The notes under the pieces: generated by a model | What the model was told of the DNA's origin: nothing | The model's database searches: none | What the model saw: only the letters and a program-made list of their open reading frames with translations | DNA from: Hofstenia miamia | Lineage: Eukaryota; Xenacoelomorpha; Acoela; Hofsteniidae | DNA: 64,000 bases | NCBI GenBank assembly: GCA_900660155.1 | Contig: CABFPE010000082.1 | Span: 1,448,166 to 1,512,165, forward strand | Reading direction: 5' to 3' | Made by a program: the position numbers and the translations under genes | Part shown: piece by piece, positions 44,561 to 56,515 of the stretch | Numbering within the stretch: the first letter of the stretch is position 1 | Layout of the letters: each line of letters begins with the position of its first letter

Positions 44561-46096
44561 TTTTAGTCTATTCAAATAAGTAACTATAAGAGACGAAGCA
44601 TTTTCTGATATTATGAAGTAGTCAATGAGTGTTTGAATATTAACAAACCATAATTATTGGTAACAATGGTTTAGGTATTTAATCCTCCTTTTAGTCTATT
44701 CAAATAAGTAACTATAAGAGACGAAGCATTTTCTGATATTATGAAGTAGTCAATGAGTGTTTGAATATTAACAAACCATAATTATTGGTAACAATGGTTT
44801 AGGTATTTAATCCTCCTTTTAGTCTATTCAAATAAGTAACTATAAGAGACGAAGCATTTTCTGATATTATGAAGTAGTCAATGAGTGTTTGAATATTAAC
44901 AAACCATAATTATTGGTAACAATGGTTTAGGTATTTAATCCTCCTTTTAGTCTATTCAAATAAGTAACTATAAGAGACGAAGCATTTTCTGATATTATGA
45001 AGTAGTCAATGAGTGTTTGAATATTAACAAACCATAATTATTGGTAACAATGGTTTAGGTATTTAATCCTCCTTTTAGTCTATTCAAATAAGTAACTATA
45101 AGAGACGAAGCATTTTCTGATATTATGAAGTAGTCAATGAGTGTTTGAATATTAACAAACCATAATTATTGGTAACAATGGTTTAGGTATTTAATCCTCC
45201 TTTTAGTCTATTCAAATAAGTAACTATAAGAGACGAAGCATTTTCTGATATTATGAAGTAGTCAATGAGTGTTTGAATATTAACAAACCATAATTATTGG
45301 TAACAATGGTTTAGGTATTTAATCCTCCTTTTAGTCTATTCAAATAAGTAACTATAAGAGACGAAGCATTTTCTGATATTATGAAGTAGTCAATGAGTGT
45401 TTGAATATTAACAAACCATAATTATTGGTAACAATGGTTTAGGTATTTAATCCTCCTTTTAGTCTATTCAAATAAGTAACTATAAGAGACGAAGCATTTT
45501 CTGATATTATGAAGTAGTCAATGAGTGTTTGAATATTAACAAACCATAATTATTGGTAACAATGGTTTAGGTATTTAATCCTCCTTTTAGTCTATTCAAA
45601 TAAGTAACTATAAGAGACGAAGCATTTTCTGATATTATGAAGTAGTCAATGAGTGTTTGAATATTAACAAACCATAATTATTGGTAACAATGGTTTAGGT
45701 ATTTAATCCTCCTTTTAGTCTATTCAAATAAGTAACTATAAGAGACGAAGCATTTTCTGATATTATGAAGTAGTCAATGAGTGTTTGAATATTAACAAAC
45801 CATAATTATTGGTAACAATGGTTTAGGTATTTAATCCTCCTTTTAGTCTATTCAAATAAGTAACTATAAGAGACGAAGCATTTTCTGATATTATGAAGTA
45901 GTCAATGAGTGTTTGAATATTAACAAACCATAATTATTGGTAACAATGGTTTAGGTATTTAATCCTCCTTTTAGTCTATTCAAATAAGTAACTATAAGAG
46001 ACGAAGCATTTTCTGATATTATGAAGTAGTCAATGAGTGTTTGAATATTAACAAACCATAATTATTGGTAACAATGGTTTAAGTATTTAATCCTCT
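44561..46096 (+). repeat. Satellite array, 12 units of 128 bp
   Basis: The unit begins TTTTAGTCTATTCAAATAAG. It starts at 44561 and repeats every 128 bp up to 45969, giving 12 copies. All copies looked the same except that the last has AAGTATTT in place of AGGTATTT and a changed end. There is no open frame through the unit and it is AT-rich. Such uniformity means recent amplification, ongoing homogenisation or an assembler artefact. The array ends 121 bp before the hAT element. Confidence 0.98.
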
Positions 46097-46209
46097 TTGG
46101 TATCTAAATTTAGACTTGGTTGAAATAATCAAATTTAAATTCTTTCAACGATTTTGAGCAGAAGAAACTATTTCACCCATTTTGAAACATCTAAAGGAAT
46201 GTGGACTAA

Positions 46210-48583
46210 GTTATGACTGGGGCAACCATAAGTCAATAAGGTCAAAATTTTTCTCTGACTTCCAATCATTCTAAAAAGGCTTCCAGACATGTTTTTTATA
46301 CACGTATGGGTGTTTGGATACTCTTGATAGGTCAAAATAAAGTCAAAATTTTTGTTTTAAGTCAATAAAGTCAAAAAAATTATTTAAGATCAATAAAGTC
46401 AAAATCATGTTGAATTTGGATATAGAGAAGAATATTTGAGGGCATTTTTGCGCATTTTTCCGCATAAGTTGGCCTTTTTGGTTACATTTTGTGTGTTAAT
46501 TAGCAAAACACCCGATTTAGTTTGCTTTTTGCAGGGTCAAGTAAGGTATTCTGATTAGAGTTGTTTCAAGCTTTGAACGACCTTTGCAAAAGCTTATTCA
46601 TAACGCCAAACAGAATACCTATTTGCCAGGCTTGCACGGTGGGGCGAGAATTCCCGCCCCGCAACGCCCCACATGCGGGGATTCGTGATGTAAATATTTT
46701 CAATTTGGCAGTGAAATGTGTTTAAATTTGAGAGTGGTGATAATTGCTTTGTGAAATTATTCCACAGTACCGCGTGTTTCACCTACTTAAAATTTCAATT
46801 TCGTCAAACAACAAAAGTGATTGAAACACCGCACACGTGTATGGCCACCCTTATTTACAAACCACTTGACAACTAGAACACAGTTGGATATATTCTACTC
46901 CAACCAGATAACGTTTGCTAAGAAATTACTCACTCTATTCAAATTTGACATTCTACTCATTGTTTCTTTTATTGCATTGTTGTACAAAATGCCAAAATAT
47001 GCTGAATCAGACGCTTCCAAAATCCGCAATATTGTTCGAAGCTATCCAAGTGAATTTCAACTAACTGCAGACTCTAGGAAGCTTTATTGTAAGTTGTGTG
47101 AAGTTGTTGTACAGCACTCAAAAACATTCTTTGTTGACAGTCACAGGAATAGCGGACGCCACAAACGAAATCTCAAAAGAACAGACAGTTCAGTGGTTCA
47201 ACAGCAGTCCACACTTAGATTTGCTACTGAGTCTTTTGGAGAAAGGGTAATCCGGGCTTTCCTTGCAGCCAATATTCCACTTCACAAGCTGAGGAATCCA
47301 GCTCTTCGGTCATTGTTTTCAGATATTGGTAAACCCCTTCCCAGTGAATCATGGTGTCGTGAAAAGCTGAGCGTGATATCCTCCCTGGAAAGTGAGAGAA
47401 TCAAGGAGATCATTGGAGGAAAAGAAATGTTCATGGTCACCGATGAAACAGAAATAAACAATAGAAAATATATTCATATTCTGGTCGCCACTGTTGACGC
47501 TCCTGAAACAACATACCTTTCTATGTGTAAGGAATTGTCCGGTGCCGTTACTGCCCAGTGTGTTGTGCAGCACATTGATGACATGGCAAAAGAGCTCGGT
47601 GTTCATAGAGATAATTTTGTCCTGCTCCTCAGTGATGCAGCAGCATACATGAGGTCAGCAGGTGGGACATTGAAGATACTTTTCCCGCGTCTAAGTCATG
47701 TAATGTGTGTAGCGCATCTGCTGCACAACGTCTCAATGAGAGTGCGCTCAGGATATAAGAAAACAGATGAGCTAATTGCCGCAGTTAAAGCTGCGACTGT
47801 TAAAAACAAAACCAGACGCAACCAGTTTGCAGGAATCGGCTATCCGCCAACACCAATTATTACGAGATGGGGATCGTGGATTTCTGCAGCTGGGTATTAT
47901 GCCGAAAAGCTGCCCCAAATCACAGCAATCATTGATGCATGGGAGGACACTGGAATTCTTGTGCACAAATGCAAAGCAGCCATTTCCAAGGATGGCCTAT
48001 CAAAGGAGCTCGTTGAAATACAAACATGGTATAGCTGCCTGGTCAAATTGCTCGAGAGAGTAGAAGGGTCGAAATACACCATGCTTGACGCATCAAGTGA
48101 CATGACAGCTTTGAAGGAAAAGCTAAACGGAGATCCTCTACAAGTAAAGGCATATCTAGAGAAACGATTGGAGAAGAACGAGCTTACGGAGATTGTGAAT
48201 CTCACTCGTTCCGACATCTCGCCTGCCCTTTATTCCAAGCTTCAGAAATGTCCACCAACCTCAGTGACAGTTGAGCGAAGTTTCTCAATGCTCAACAAAC
48301 TGTTGGCGTCTGATAGACATTTTCTTCCTGAGAACTTGCATAAATACATGATGTTATACTACAACTCCAGTTAGCCACACTGTATCTGATGTACATTTGT
48401 GGTTGTACAAAATGTAACTGTATCCCTTTTTTGAAATAAATTTTCAAAAAATCACAACCAGTTTCTTATTGTTTATGCATAGCAAGGTTCTTTTTCTATA
48501 GGTCAAAATAAAGTCAAAATTTGAAATTTATAGGTCAAAATTTCAGAAAATAAAGTCAAAATTCCGGTTGCCCTAGTTATGAC
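46210..48583 (+). mobile_element. Complete hAT transposon with 8-bp target duplication
   Basis: GTTATGAC at 46210-46217 and again at 48576-48583 flanks a 2,358-bp element (46218-48575). The ends are TGGGGCAACC and, inverted, TAGGGCAACC. Short subterminal repeats of the type (A)GTCAATAAAGTCAAAAT or AGGTCAAAATAAAGTCAAAA are crowded in the first 190 bp and the last 90 bp, as expected for hAT transposase-binding sites. A GC-rich hairpin, GGGGCGAGAATTCCCGCCCC (46641-46660), lies about 330 bp upstream of the coding start and may be part of the promoter. A poly(A) signal AATAAA lies at 48435. Confidence 0.95.
46989..48374 (+). CDS. hAT transposase with CGGBP1-like zinc finger, uninterrupted
   Basis: The frame from 46989 (MPKYAESDASKIRN) has 461 residues and no break. 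The frame extends 56 codons upstream to 46821, but that part is not protein-like. Residues 34-58 form a BED-like finger (C34-x2-C37, H52-x5-H58) similar to the hAT-derived host protein CGGBP1. The RNase-H-like core begins with MVTDETEINNRKYIHIL (first Asp) and continues with LLLSDAAAYM (second Asp), then HVMCVAHLLHNV. The C-terminal end VTVERSFSMLNKLLASDRHF is the hAT dimerisation motif. The glutamate of the DDE triad is not assigned with certainty. Clean ends, a perfect target duplication and an open frame make this the only element here that looks whole. Confidence 0.92.
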   Translation: MPKYAESDASKIRNIVRSYPSEFQLTADSRKLYCKLCEVVVQHSKTFFVDSHRNSGRHKRNLKRTDSSVVQQQSTLRFATESFGERVIRAFLAANIPLHKLRNPALRSLFSDIGKPLPSESWCREKLSVISSLESERIKEIIGGKEMFMVTDETEINNRKYIHILVATVDAPETTYLSMCKELSGAVTAQCVVQHIDDMAKELGVHRDNFVLLLSDAAAYMRSAGGTLKILFPRLSHVMCVAHLLHNVSMRVRSGYKKTDELIAAVKAATVKNKTRRNQFAGIGYPPTPIITRWGSWISAAGYYAEKLPQITAIIDAWEDTGILVHKCKAAISKDGLSKELVEIQTWYSCLVKLLERVEGSKYTMLDASSDMTALKEKLNGDPLQVKAYLEKRLEKNELTEIVNLTRSDISPALYSKLQKCPPTSVTVERSFSMLNKLLASDRHFLPENLHKYMMLYYNSS

Positions 48584-50726
48584 GTAAAAATTTTAAGGAA
48601 TACCAAAGCAAAGCATCTCAACATTATTGAAGGTAATTTAATTAGGTCATTTCAACTAATTCTAATCACCAATCACCAAAGAATATTACATACATAAACT
48701 ATTGTTACCAATAATTAAAATGTATGCTTAGCTTGAAGTAGTATAAAGTTTATCACTAGGTCAATATGGGGTAAAATTTTTTTAGATTTTTGGTCAAATA
48801 TTTTGAATATTTTAAGTTCTTAAGTAAAAATAATAATCGCCCTAGCTATCATCAAAATAAATGAGTTGAAAAAAATTTCAATTTATTAACCTACTTTGAA
48901 TTTGAAAAGATTCTTATACTATTGCAAATATAAATTGTGCACAAATTTCTCTTTACACTTGTAATAAATTTTATGTTATCAATTTATTGTGTATTCACTG
49001 AAAAGTTCTATCAGACATAACGTCTTAGGATCTGTTTGAAGTTGATGACTTGAATCTGGTCCAACCAGGTTATGTATCAACGGGAACTTATCGGTTTAGT
49101 CAGTCACGCCAAAATCAATCACCACATTTTGAATTGAATAAAATTGACTAACAATTGTGTCATTGACTACTTGGGTAAGCATTTTAGGGTAGATTCCTAA
49201 CTACACTAGCATATGTACTTTTTTTTAACAAATTGAGGTTTTGTTACAATAGGTTTGTGACTAATTTTTTTAAATAAATATTCATTTGTTGGCTTAAAAT
49301 GCCAATACCTCAGAGTTAAAGCATAAATATATCGAAGTAACAAGTTATTGCAGAAACTCCGTTTTTATATGAAATCTTATATTTTCAATATCCCATTTTA
49401 TGAAATGAAAAAAAGTTGGACTAATCCACTCAGTAGAATAATAAGAAACACTAGTGATATCAAAACGAGGTTTTAAGACCTTTTTACTTTTTTTGTTTGA
49501 AATCTGTTAAATCATAAATGAAATAAATTTTCAGTAAATTTAATGAGTAACGTAGTTTCACATTGTGTAATTTATTAATGCAAATTTTTAGAAAAAACTA
49601 GCTGGAAATCTTCTATTATGCATACAATATTCGAACCCCCTGAGATGAATTTAGGAATATACCGATATTGAAATGGTTTCCCTTGAAATTTAAAGAAAAT
49701 TGAAAAATACTTGTTGGTTTTTAGTAAAATTTACTAAATGTTTGCTATAGAAGTTATGTAAGCCCCATTCATTATACTTTGTCTCCATAAATTTGTGGCA
49801 GTTTGTGATGTTGATAAAACGTAGGTTGCAAACTACCATGGTGTGAATTTTGAAATTTTGATAAAAAATTGTATAAACATTTTGTTAAAATTATATATAA
49901 ATATAAATTTTGAACATGTCAGCGAATAGATCCATTCGCTTGAAAATATCCCCTGATCTTCTTTAATTGCTTAATACTGTGGAATGAATTTAGTTGTGCT
50001 TTCTTTTAGAATAGAATATTATAATTTTGTTTTTCTAGGAATGAATAAAATCATGGAAGGAGTTGCTTCACAAAATATAATCTATTTCCTAGCAATGTAT
50101 TTAAAGATCATTGGCAAAAATTATTAAAATTAAAAATGTAGGATTACATAATGCACAAATTAGTCTATATTTAAATTTAAATCAATCTAAGCATTACAAA
50201 GAAGCGTTGGAGTGAAGATTCATTATCGAAGAAGGTTTAACGTCTCGATGAGTGTACCTTCTTTCGTAGGATTATCCCCCATTCTTCTTGTCTTTCTGAA
50301 CTATGGCAGCGAGGATTCTATCTAAATTTCTAAGCGTTAAGCCTACTTGCGAGGTGTAGGGAGTTTAACTAAATGTTAAGTTCTCTCAACCAATCATATT
50401 CAGCTTAATCTCTGACGTTGAGGTGACTATTAAATAAATTACATTGTTACATAATTGTTGATAAATGCAATTGAAACGGAAATAACTAAGACATTTCGCA
50501 AACAAATTCAAATAATAATTTTCAATAGCTCAACATAGACTTTGTACTTAAGAATAAAGTTTCATTTGATTGTTTGTTAATGTCTTTATAGCAAACAATC
50601 TTTTTGTTATTATGTAATACCCTGGGAAAGGATCATTAACGGTTCATATCTTTTTTCTGATATAGTTTTGCCTCAAAATTGAAAATTAAAATATTTATAT
50701 AGCTAAATATCTAATTTTTTCAATTA
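48584..50726. other. AT-rich region, with an inverted satellite-like piece
   Basis: Near 48689-48711 the bases AAACTATTGTTACCAATAAT are the inverse of part of the satellite unit (ATTATTGGTAACAATGGTTT) with one change. GAAGTAGTA near 48735 also recalls the unit. The rest of the stretch has no coding pattern. A less AT-rich part at 50.2-50.4 kb was examined for RNA genes without success. Confidence 0.4.
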
Positions 50727-52040
50727 CAGTCGCGCTCAAAGTTTGCATGACTTAAAAAATATCACATAAATCGCCAGAATTTAGTGTTTATGTTAATTAT
50801 ATTTCAAACAATAACATCAAACGAAAACTCACAAAATCACATCAATGTTTCGTTTGCCATCCACGGCTCTTAATAACAGCCTCTATTCTTCTTGGCATCG
50901 AATCCGCCAAAATCTGACACTTTTCGACCATTTCGGGAACATTTTTCCATAATTTCAAAATGTGGATATGCTTTCTTGTTTGGAATAAGCTTTTTCCAGC
51001 TTCTTTATAATGGCCCAGAGGTTCTCCACTGGGTTAAGGTCCGGCGATGCAGGTGGCCATTCTAGTAGGCGACTCTTTTTTCAGCGAAGTGCTCCAGAGC
51101 TCGTCTGCTCACATGACATGGCGTGTTGCCTTGCTGGAAATACCCACTTCCATCCGGAAGCCATTCTTACATTTGCTGAACTACACGCCTATCGATAATA
51201 TGTTCGATGTCTTGTTGCGAGTTCATCGTTCCCTCGACCACATGGCATCGGCCTGTTCCTTGGTATCCATATCATCACTCTCACCGGATGCTTTTGGGTC
51301 AGGTTGTAGTGAGCTGGGGTGAGCTCATGACCATCCACGACCCTAACATAGCGAGGACAGTTGTCGCAGACTTCAATGACAGTTTCGTCACTAAAAATCA
51401 CGTGTCTCCGTTGATCCAGCAACCAATTCTCATATTGGCGAGTCCACGAAAGGCGTTTTGCGGCTTGAAACTCCGACAAAGATGGTCTCCTGTACGGCTT
51501 TACAGCCTTGCAACCACCTCGTGACAATGTTCGCTTGACCGTGCTTATGGAGCATGAATCACCTGATGGCCCAAGAGCCATTTGTAGTTCCTTTGCAATT
51601 GAGCGAGGACTTTTAACCGCCAATTGTCGCAGAATGACGTACGCCGCGGTCTCTAAGAGCTTTGGGGCGTCCACGATTAGCATAATTCGTACCGCTTTGA
51701 CCAGTTTCTTTGAATCTTTGTATTGTCCTGGCTACGGTAGATTGGTTGATGCCCAAATCATTGGCATCACGAGTACTCTAAGTAGTATTCTCGTACAACG
51801 GAAATTATCTGCTTTTGCATAACATCTTGGGATTCCATGACGAAATTGATTTTAAGACAAATTGTAACACTATGTATTGAATTTTTCAACTAACGTTTTT
51901 AAACTCAACTGCAGTAATGCCTATTCTTCGAAACAGTTCAAATAATATCATTTGGTCTGTCTGATCTGTCATTTTAGAATGTATATAGGCGAGAAAACCA
52001 TAAGCAACTAGGTGATGCAAACTTTTTGAGTGCGACTGTA
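50725..52040 (-). mobile_element. Tc1/mariner element II
   Basis: TA at 50725-50726 and at 52039-52040 flanks 1,312 bp. The ends CAGTCGCGCTCAAAGTTTGC and, inverted, CAGTCGCACTCAAAAAGTTT form the inverted repeat. A decayed transposase is read on the minus strand. These ends differ from those of element I, so this is another Tc1 lineage. Confidence 0.92.
50842..51838 (-). pseudogene. Tc1 transposase, frameshifted
   Basis: On the minus strand the start is near 51838 (MESQDVMQKQ). A helix-turn-helix region in two frames includes LGINQSTVARTIQRFKETG. The 51189-51683 frame follows, with KRTLSRGGCKAVKPYRRP and the first catalytic Asp in HVIFSDETVIEV. In another frame GYFQQGNTPCH replaces the family's QQDN-A-P-C-H, so Gly stands at the second catalytic Asp. 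WPPASPDLNPVENLW carries the final Glu. The end reads SMPRRIEAVIKSRGW to a stop at 50842-50844. Length and order are normal for a Tc1 transposase. It carries at least two frameshifts or stops. Confidence 0.85.
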
Positions 52041-54120
52041 TTTTTAATATGCATTCCCAATTTAGGACCTATCCGGAAACACTTCAAAGATTTTTTAATT
52101 AGCCAAGCATCTAGTTCTTGTGAATGTTATATGTTATGTTCACAAAATTTAGGAAAAATTTAAATAATTTTTACGGATTAATTAAATAGAATGCGTGTTG
52201 CATAAATTCAAATGAATTAATCACTGTACTTATTAGAAGATCAAATTAAAATCTTCCAGTTTTGGCTTACAAGGAAAAAAATATATTTCAAGAAAATCAA
52301 AATCATGACTTCGTCAATTCCAAATGTAAAATTTTCTTTCAAAAATATGAATAATCGGAACAAAATGAGATGTATATTTTGTAGCCATCAGATCATATGA
52401 CTTTACTCGTTGACTATTATTAGTAAATATCCTGATCACGTATCAATTACTTAGTTAATAATGGTTCAGATGCAAAAGAAGAACTTGAAAATTCATGGAC
52501 TTGTGAAGTGAATATTTTCTGAAAATTCATCGATTTTAGTAAACATTCCAGCCTTAGCCCTACTTTGTACACTTCATATTTATGGAGGTAAGGATTCAAT
52601 GATCCATAATCTATCCAGAAATTCTTCAAAAATATTTAAACCGCTATGACATCTCAACTCATGCAGGGCGGTATATCGACACAAACAACATATAATTTGA
52701 TATGCATGTAGGACGCGTTTTTCAGCCCCAATCACAGCATATCTTCAGATGAAATTGACTAAATTATGCCTGAAACAAGTATTGGCCAAGTCACATTATA
52801 TTAGAGGCATCAAAACATCAAAGAGGTGGATAGCTAAAATAGATTGGATCAGCACTCTAAGTTAGCACGTTGAAAATTCGATATTTTGCTGGATTACAAA
52901 TTAAATTTATATATAATAGGTTTGCAAGTATTCATGCTTGTCCAGTGGAATAGGCATCCTCGAGGTCTTATTGAGATCTCCTTCTGCTACTCGTGGGATG
53001 GGGTAGGGTGTGGGGGAGATGAATTCCATCCCTATGGATGGTCGATGGAGATTTCTGGAGCTAGTGCCGTAACTCCAACACTATGTTATAAGAATGTTAT
53101 TATTGCCTTCCAAATTCAACGGGGACTTTAACATCTACTTCAACTATGAGAACGCTATTGTTAAAGCTCCTCAATCTCAGAAATTCATATTCTAAATCAA
53201 GGTATACTAATTTTTTTCAAAGATTGTTTTCAAAATTCTGATTTCCTAAAGGAACAATCAGATCGGTTTTCACCAGAATGGTAAGAAGTGTGGCTAAAAT
53301 GATTTTGATCGAATTGCTAACGTTTAGAGGGCTTTGTATATTACATTAGAAATATACCACTTATCTTCATTACTTACATGTGCATGTAGGTATCTTAAGC
53401 AATTCAAGTTAGTTCAGAAAGAAAAACACCAAAACACAGAACTTAGAAAAAAAGCAATTCATTTGATGACCATGGAATAATTACCACTTAAATTTGGCTT
53501 AGTTAGTCCCATTTTGTTCAAGAACACAATCTGTTATTATTGATGGACGTGCTTCTGCAGAACATGCACTTAGTCATAGTATCCCTCAGCCAGGGGCCCA
53601 TCTTACCGGGGGTGATGGGGTGTTGTACTCGCCGAATATTTTTTTCTCAGAGGACAGCAAAATGCTATTTTAGTAGATATTGCAATATATTAGGTTTATT
53701 TCCATTTATTTTCTAAATTTACAATGCAGTAATTAAAAAGTTGATCTCTTTCTACATTTTTTTGCAATTATAAGAATGGAATAAGTGATTTGTGTTTTCA
53801 TTGTAAATACATTTATAACTCTTGAATATCAGCCATTAAAATGGCTAAATACATTATATATCTTTTTTTGAAATACTGATATATTCTATTTTTCTAGATG
53901 AACAAACAAGCTTCAATTTATCGTAATTCGTTTTTGAAGGAACTCCTTATATAACGTGTAAAGAATTACATATATATCACTTTTATATTTGTACATCTAG
54001 TCTTGTGAAAAAATTAACGTCTGATAACTTATTTTTATCCAATACCATAGAAAAATCAACAATATAATCCAAGTTGCTAAATCGCAATTCTTGCCTAGTC
54101 AATCTCGCTTTACTATCCTA
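52041..54120. other. Mostly unassigned region
   Basis: A frame at 52886-53131 has no recognisable features. Near 53540-53600 the reading VIIDGRASAEHALSHSIPQ resembles the LINE segment before GVPQG, followed by a GC-rich stretch (GCCAGGGGCCCATCTTACCG, about 53592-53611) that could be the edge of another insertion. The evidence is too thin to annotate either. Confidence 0.35.
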
Positions 54121-54124
54121 TGTT

Positions 54125-54360
54125 TCAGGTGCATACACACGATTTTCTAACGAGGTAGATCTCTATCGCGATCAGGTGAGAGACCAAAAGTATGCGAAAT
54201 TTTTCAAAATATCAAAAAGATAGACATCTAAAATGCATTTAATGACTTTAATTTTTTAATTATTTTAATTTTTTTGAAATTTTTGAATTTAATCAATCAA
54301 AATGAAGCTTAAAAGCATGTCGGGGAAAATTCCACCATTCCCCGCTTTGCTTCAGTACTG
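54125..54360. mobile_element. Old copy of the 1.25-kb MITE family
   Basis: The stretch AAATTTTTCAAAATATCAAA, followed by ATAGACATCTAAAATGCATT and later GGGGAAAATTCCACCATTCC, follows the interior and right end of the MITE at 1248-1490 with many differences. The ends are worn (CAGGTGCATACACACGATTTTCT at the left is split across this and the preceding line). It shows that the family has been present for a long time. Confidence 0.5.
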
Positions 54361-54989
54361 CTATGTATTATTAAGTGTCAATCTTTTTTATTTAATATAA
54401 TTATTTTGTTTTCGCAATCTGATAGGTTATCAAATACCAGTTTCATATATTACTGAAAGCTGGTCAAAAATAGATTCAGCTTAGTGGAAGTCAAAATAGA
54501 AAACACGTATTTCCTTATCCGATTGAAGTCTATGAGTTTATGTTACGCATCTATTGGCTATTGCTGCCAAAGTACGATTTCTTAGCAATCTCAGAATTAT
54601 CAAAAACCTCTTGAGAACAATCATGGCTCATGACGGACTGTTATGTTGTGAAAAATATTTGGAAGAACAGTTTCATATGGATAAAGCAATAACACGATTC
54701 ATACAATTAAAGAATTCTTTATGCACGTGTATTTGTATTTGCACTTTTAAATTCATGTTGATTTATTAATATTTTTATTGGCAAGGCAAACGCAATCAGA
54801 AAGTCAACTACGTTTTTGTACAAGTTCATAGACTCTTAGCCGAAACATTTGTACCATTGATTTATTGTAGGGATGCACGAAAGAGCTTTTAATTTTAAAA
54901 TAAATTCTAATGCGATTGTGTGAGAATCGTATTTTGAATTTAAGCTGAAATCGCTTTGTAACCAATATTCAATGCAATCTTTAGATTAG

Positions 54990-56515
54990 CTTGTTAGTAG
55001 GGCTGTATCATGACATGATATTCAGCATGATAAAGCATGACATGTAAATCATGAAAAAACATGTCATGACATGATAAAACATGATAAATTTATTTTACAT
55101 GATAAAACATGAAAAGCATGGTAATTTTCTGTAGTAATTTTTTGAGAAATATAATTAGTTTTGTATATTGATTGCAAAGCAATCGAATCTCTAGAGTAAA
55201 TTATTTACGCCTTGCTGGAAAAGTTTTAATAGTTTGTTCAATGTGATGTAAATACTGTAACAGCTAAACAATTTTCCCGCAATCTGAAATTATTTGAATA
55301 AATTACTCCTTCATAATTCAACAAGAATAAATTTGTTTTATCATTCTTTCCAATTGTCGGTTAATACGTAGTGTAGTTTGCACATGTCTGGCAAAGACGC
55401 ACTGTAGTTTGCACATGTCTGGCAATGGAACACGACCCATGGCGGGCGCATTTGAAGATAAGTTCTACTACAAAGAAAAAGATTCTGTATTTTGCACTAA
55501 ATGTTATACGCGTTATAAACATAATCATAATTCTGGCAATACTGCTTTAAAATATCATTACAAAACTATGCATTCTGAAACGTCAACTGGATTGTTATAT
55601 TGATCAGCATTAATGCTTTGCAGAGTAATATTGTTACTATAAAATCAAACTTTTTATATCCGTGCTCAAATCATGTCAATTAGCATCAAAGGTGTTGTGT
55701 TTCAAACGTTGGTGATGCTGCGACATCGATTGCTATCTCAAGAAGATGATCCTCCATATATGCATGACTTCAGGCAGCATGTACTAAATGATTTCAAGCG
55801 ACGAATATACTTGTCTCTTTCCAGCACGTTACGCCTGGTCTAATTGGCAACTCCCATGGATATTTGCTTTAAGAAATTAAATGCTTTACCAAAGCTGAAC
55901 GGGAATCTTTGTGGCAGTAAATTGCCTTTGAAGTTTCTCCGGATAACTTTAGAAGTGAAGATATTACTCCTACAAATTCTGTTGCCAAACAAAGTCGGTA
56001 TGAGTGGGAACAATGAGACTTTGATTAACAAGACGAATGTGTGTTAGAAGCAGCTTCAGAACGTATTGCTAAAGAAATTCGACGATACTAATCCATTAAA
56101 CAGGATATAGATGGGGATCCACTGAAATGGTGGGAAGAAAACTGCTCTTTATATCCGTACATTGCTTCTCTAGCACAAAAAACTCTTAGTATCTCGGCAA
56201 TGAGCGTTCCGTGTGAGAGATTACTTTCTTCCAGTGGTTTTGTTGTTAGCAAAACAAGGGCTTCACTCGATGATGAGAACATAAATATACTTTGCTGTTT
56301 ACGAAATTGGAAAACATTGTAATGTTTTAATGATTTCTTATAATTCTGTTAAGTAATTAGCGAAGAATAACCCGGGTTATCCAATATCATATTGATATAT
56401 CTGCTTAATAAAAATTACATGATAAAACATGATAAAACATGACATGATAATTTTTAACAGCATGACATGCCATGACATGATAATTCTCAGTCAAAGTGAC
56501 AACCCTACTTGTTAG
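54990..56515 (+). mobile_element. hAT element II (ZBED type), shortened, with 8-bp target duplication
   Basis: CTTGTTAG at 54990-54997 and at 56508-56515 flanks a 1,510-bp element. The ends are TAGGG(C/T)TG: TAGGGCTGTATCATGACATG on the left, and on the right, inverted, TAGGGTTGTCACTTTGACTG. Both sub-ends are full of ACATGATAAAACATGATAA and ATGACATG repeats. Parts of a transposase lie inside. The full-length element would be larger, so the middle has been deleted. Confidence 0.9.
55409..56325 (+). pseudogene. hAT transposase, BED finger and C-terminal end retained
   Basis: The first frame (55409-55603) has a BED-type finger: FCTKCYTRY followed by H-x-H and ALKYHYKTMH, giving C-x2-C...H-x4-H. 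A middle part at about 55.69-55.9 kb contains HDFRQHVLNDFKRRIYLSLS. The C-terminal end at about 56.1-56.32 kb reads DPLKWWEEN, then VPCERLLSSSGFVVSKTRA, the hAT dimerisation region. The catalytic core between BED and the middle part is missing. Frames change between these parts, so no active protein is expected. Confidence 0.8.

Noticed and set aside
52886-53131. 81-residue plus-strand frame in the unassigned region
   Set aside because: No motif, splice context or repeat support. It was not kept as a gene.
53540-53611. LINE-like reading VIIDGRASAEHALSHSIPQ next to a GC-rich edge
   Set aside because: Only about 19 residues fit, without the YADD motif or neighbours in order.
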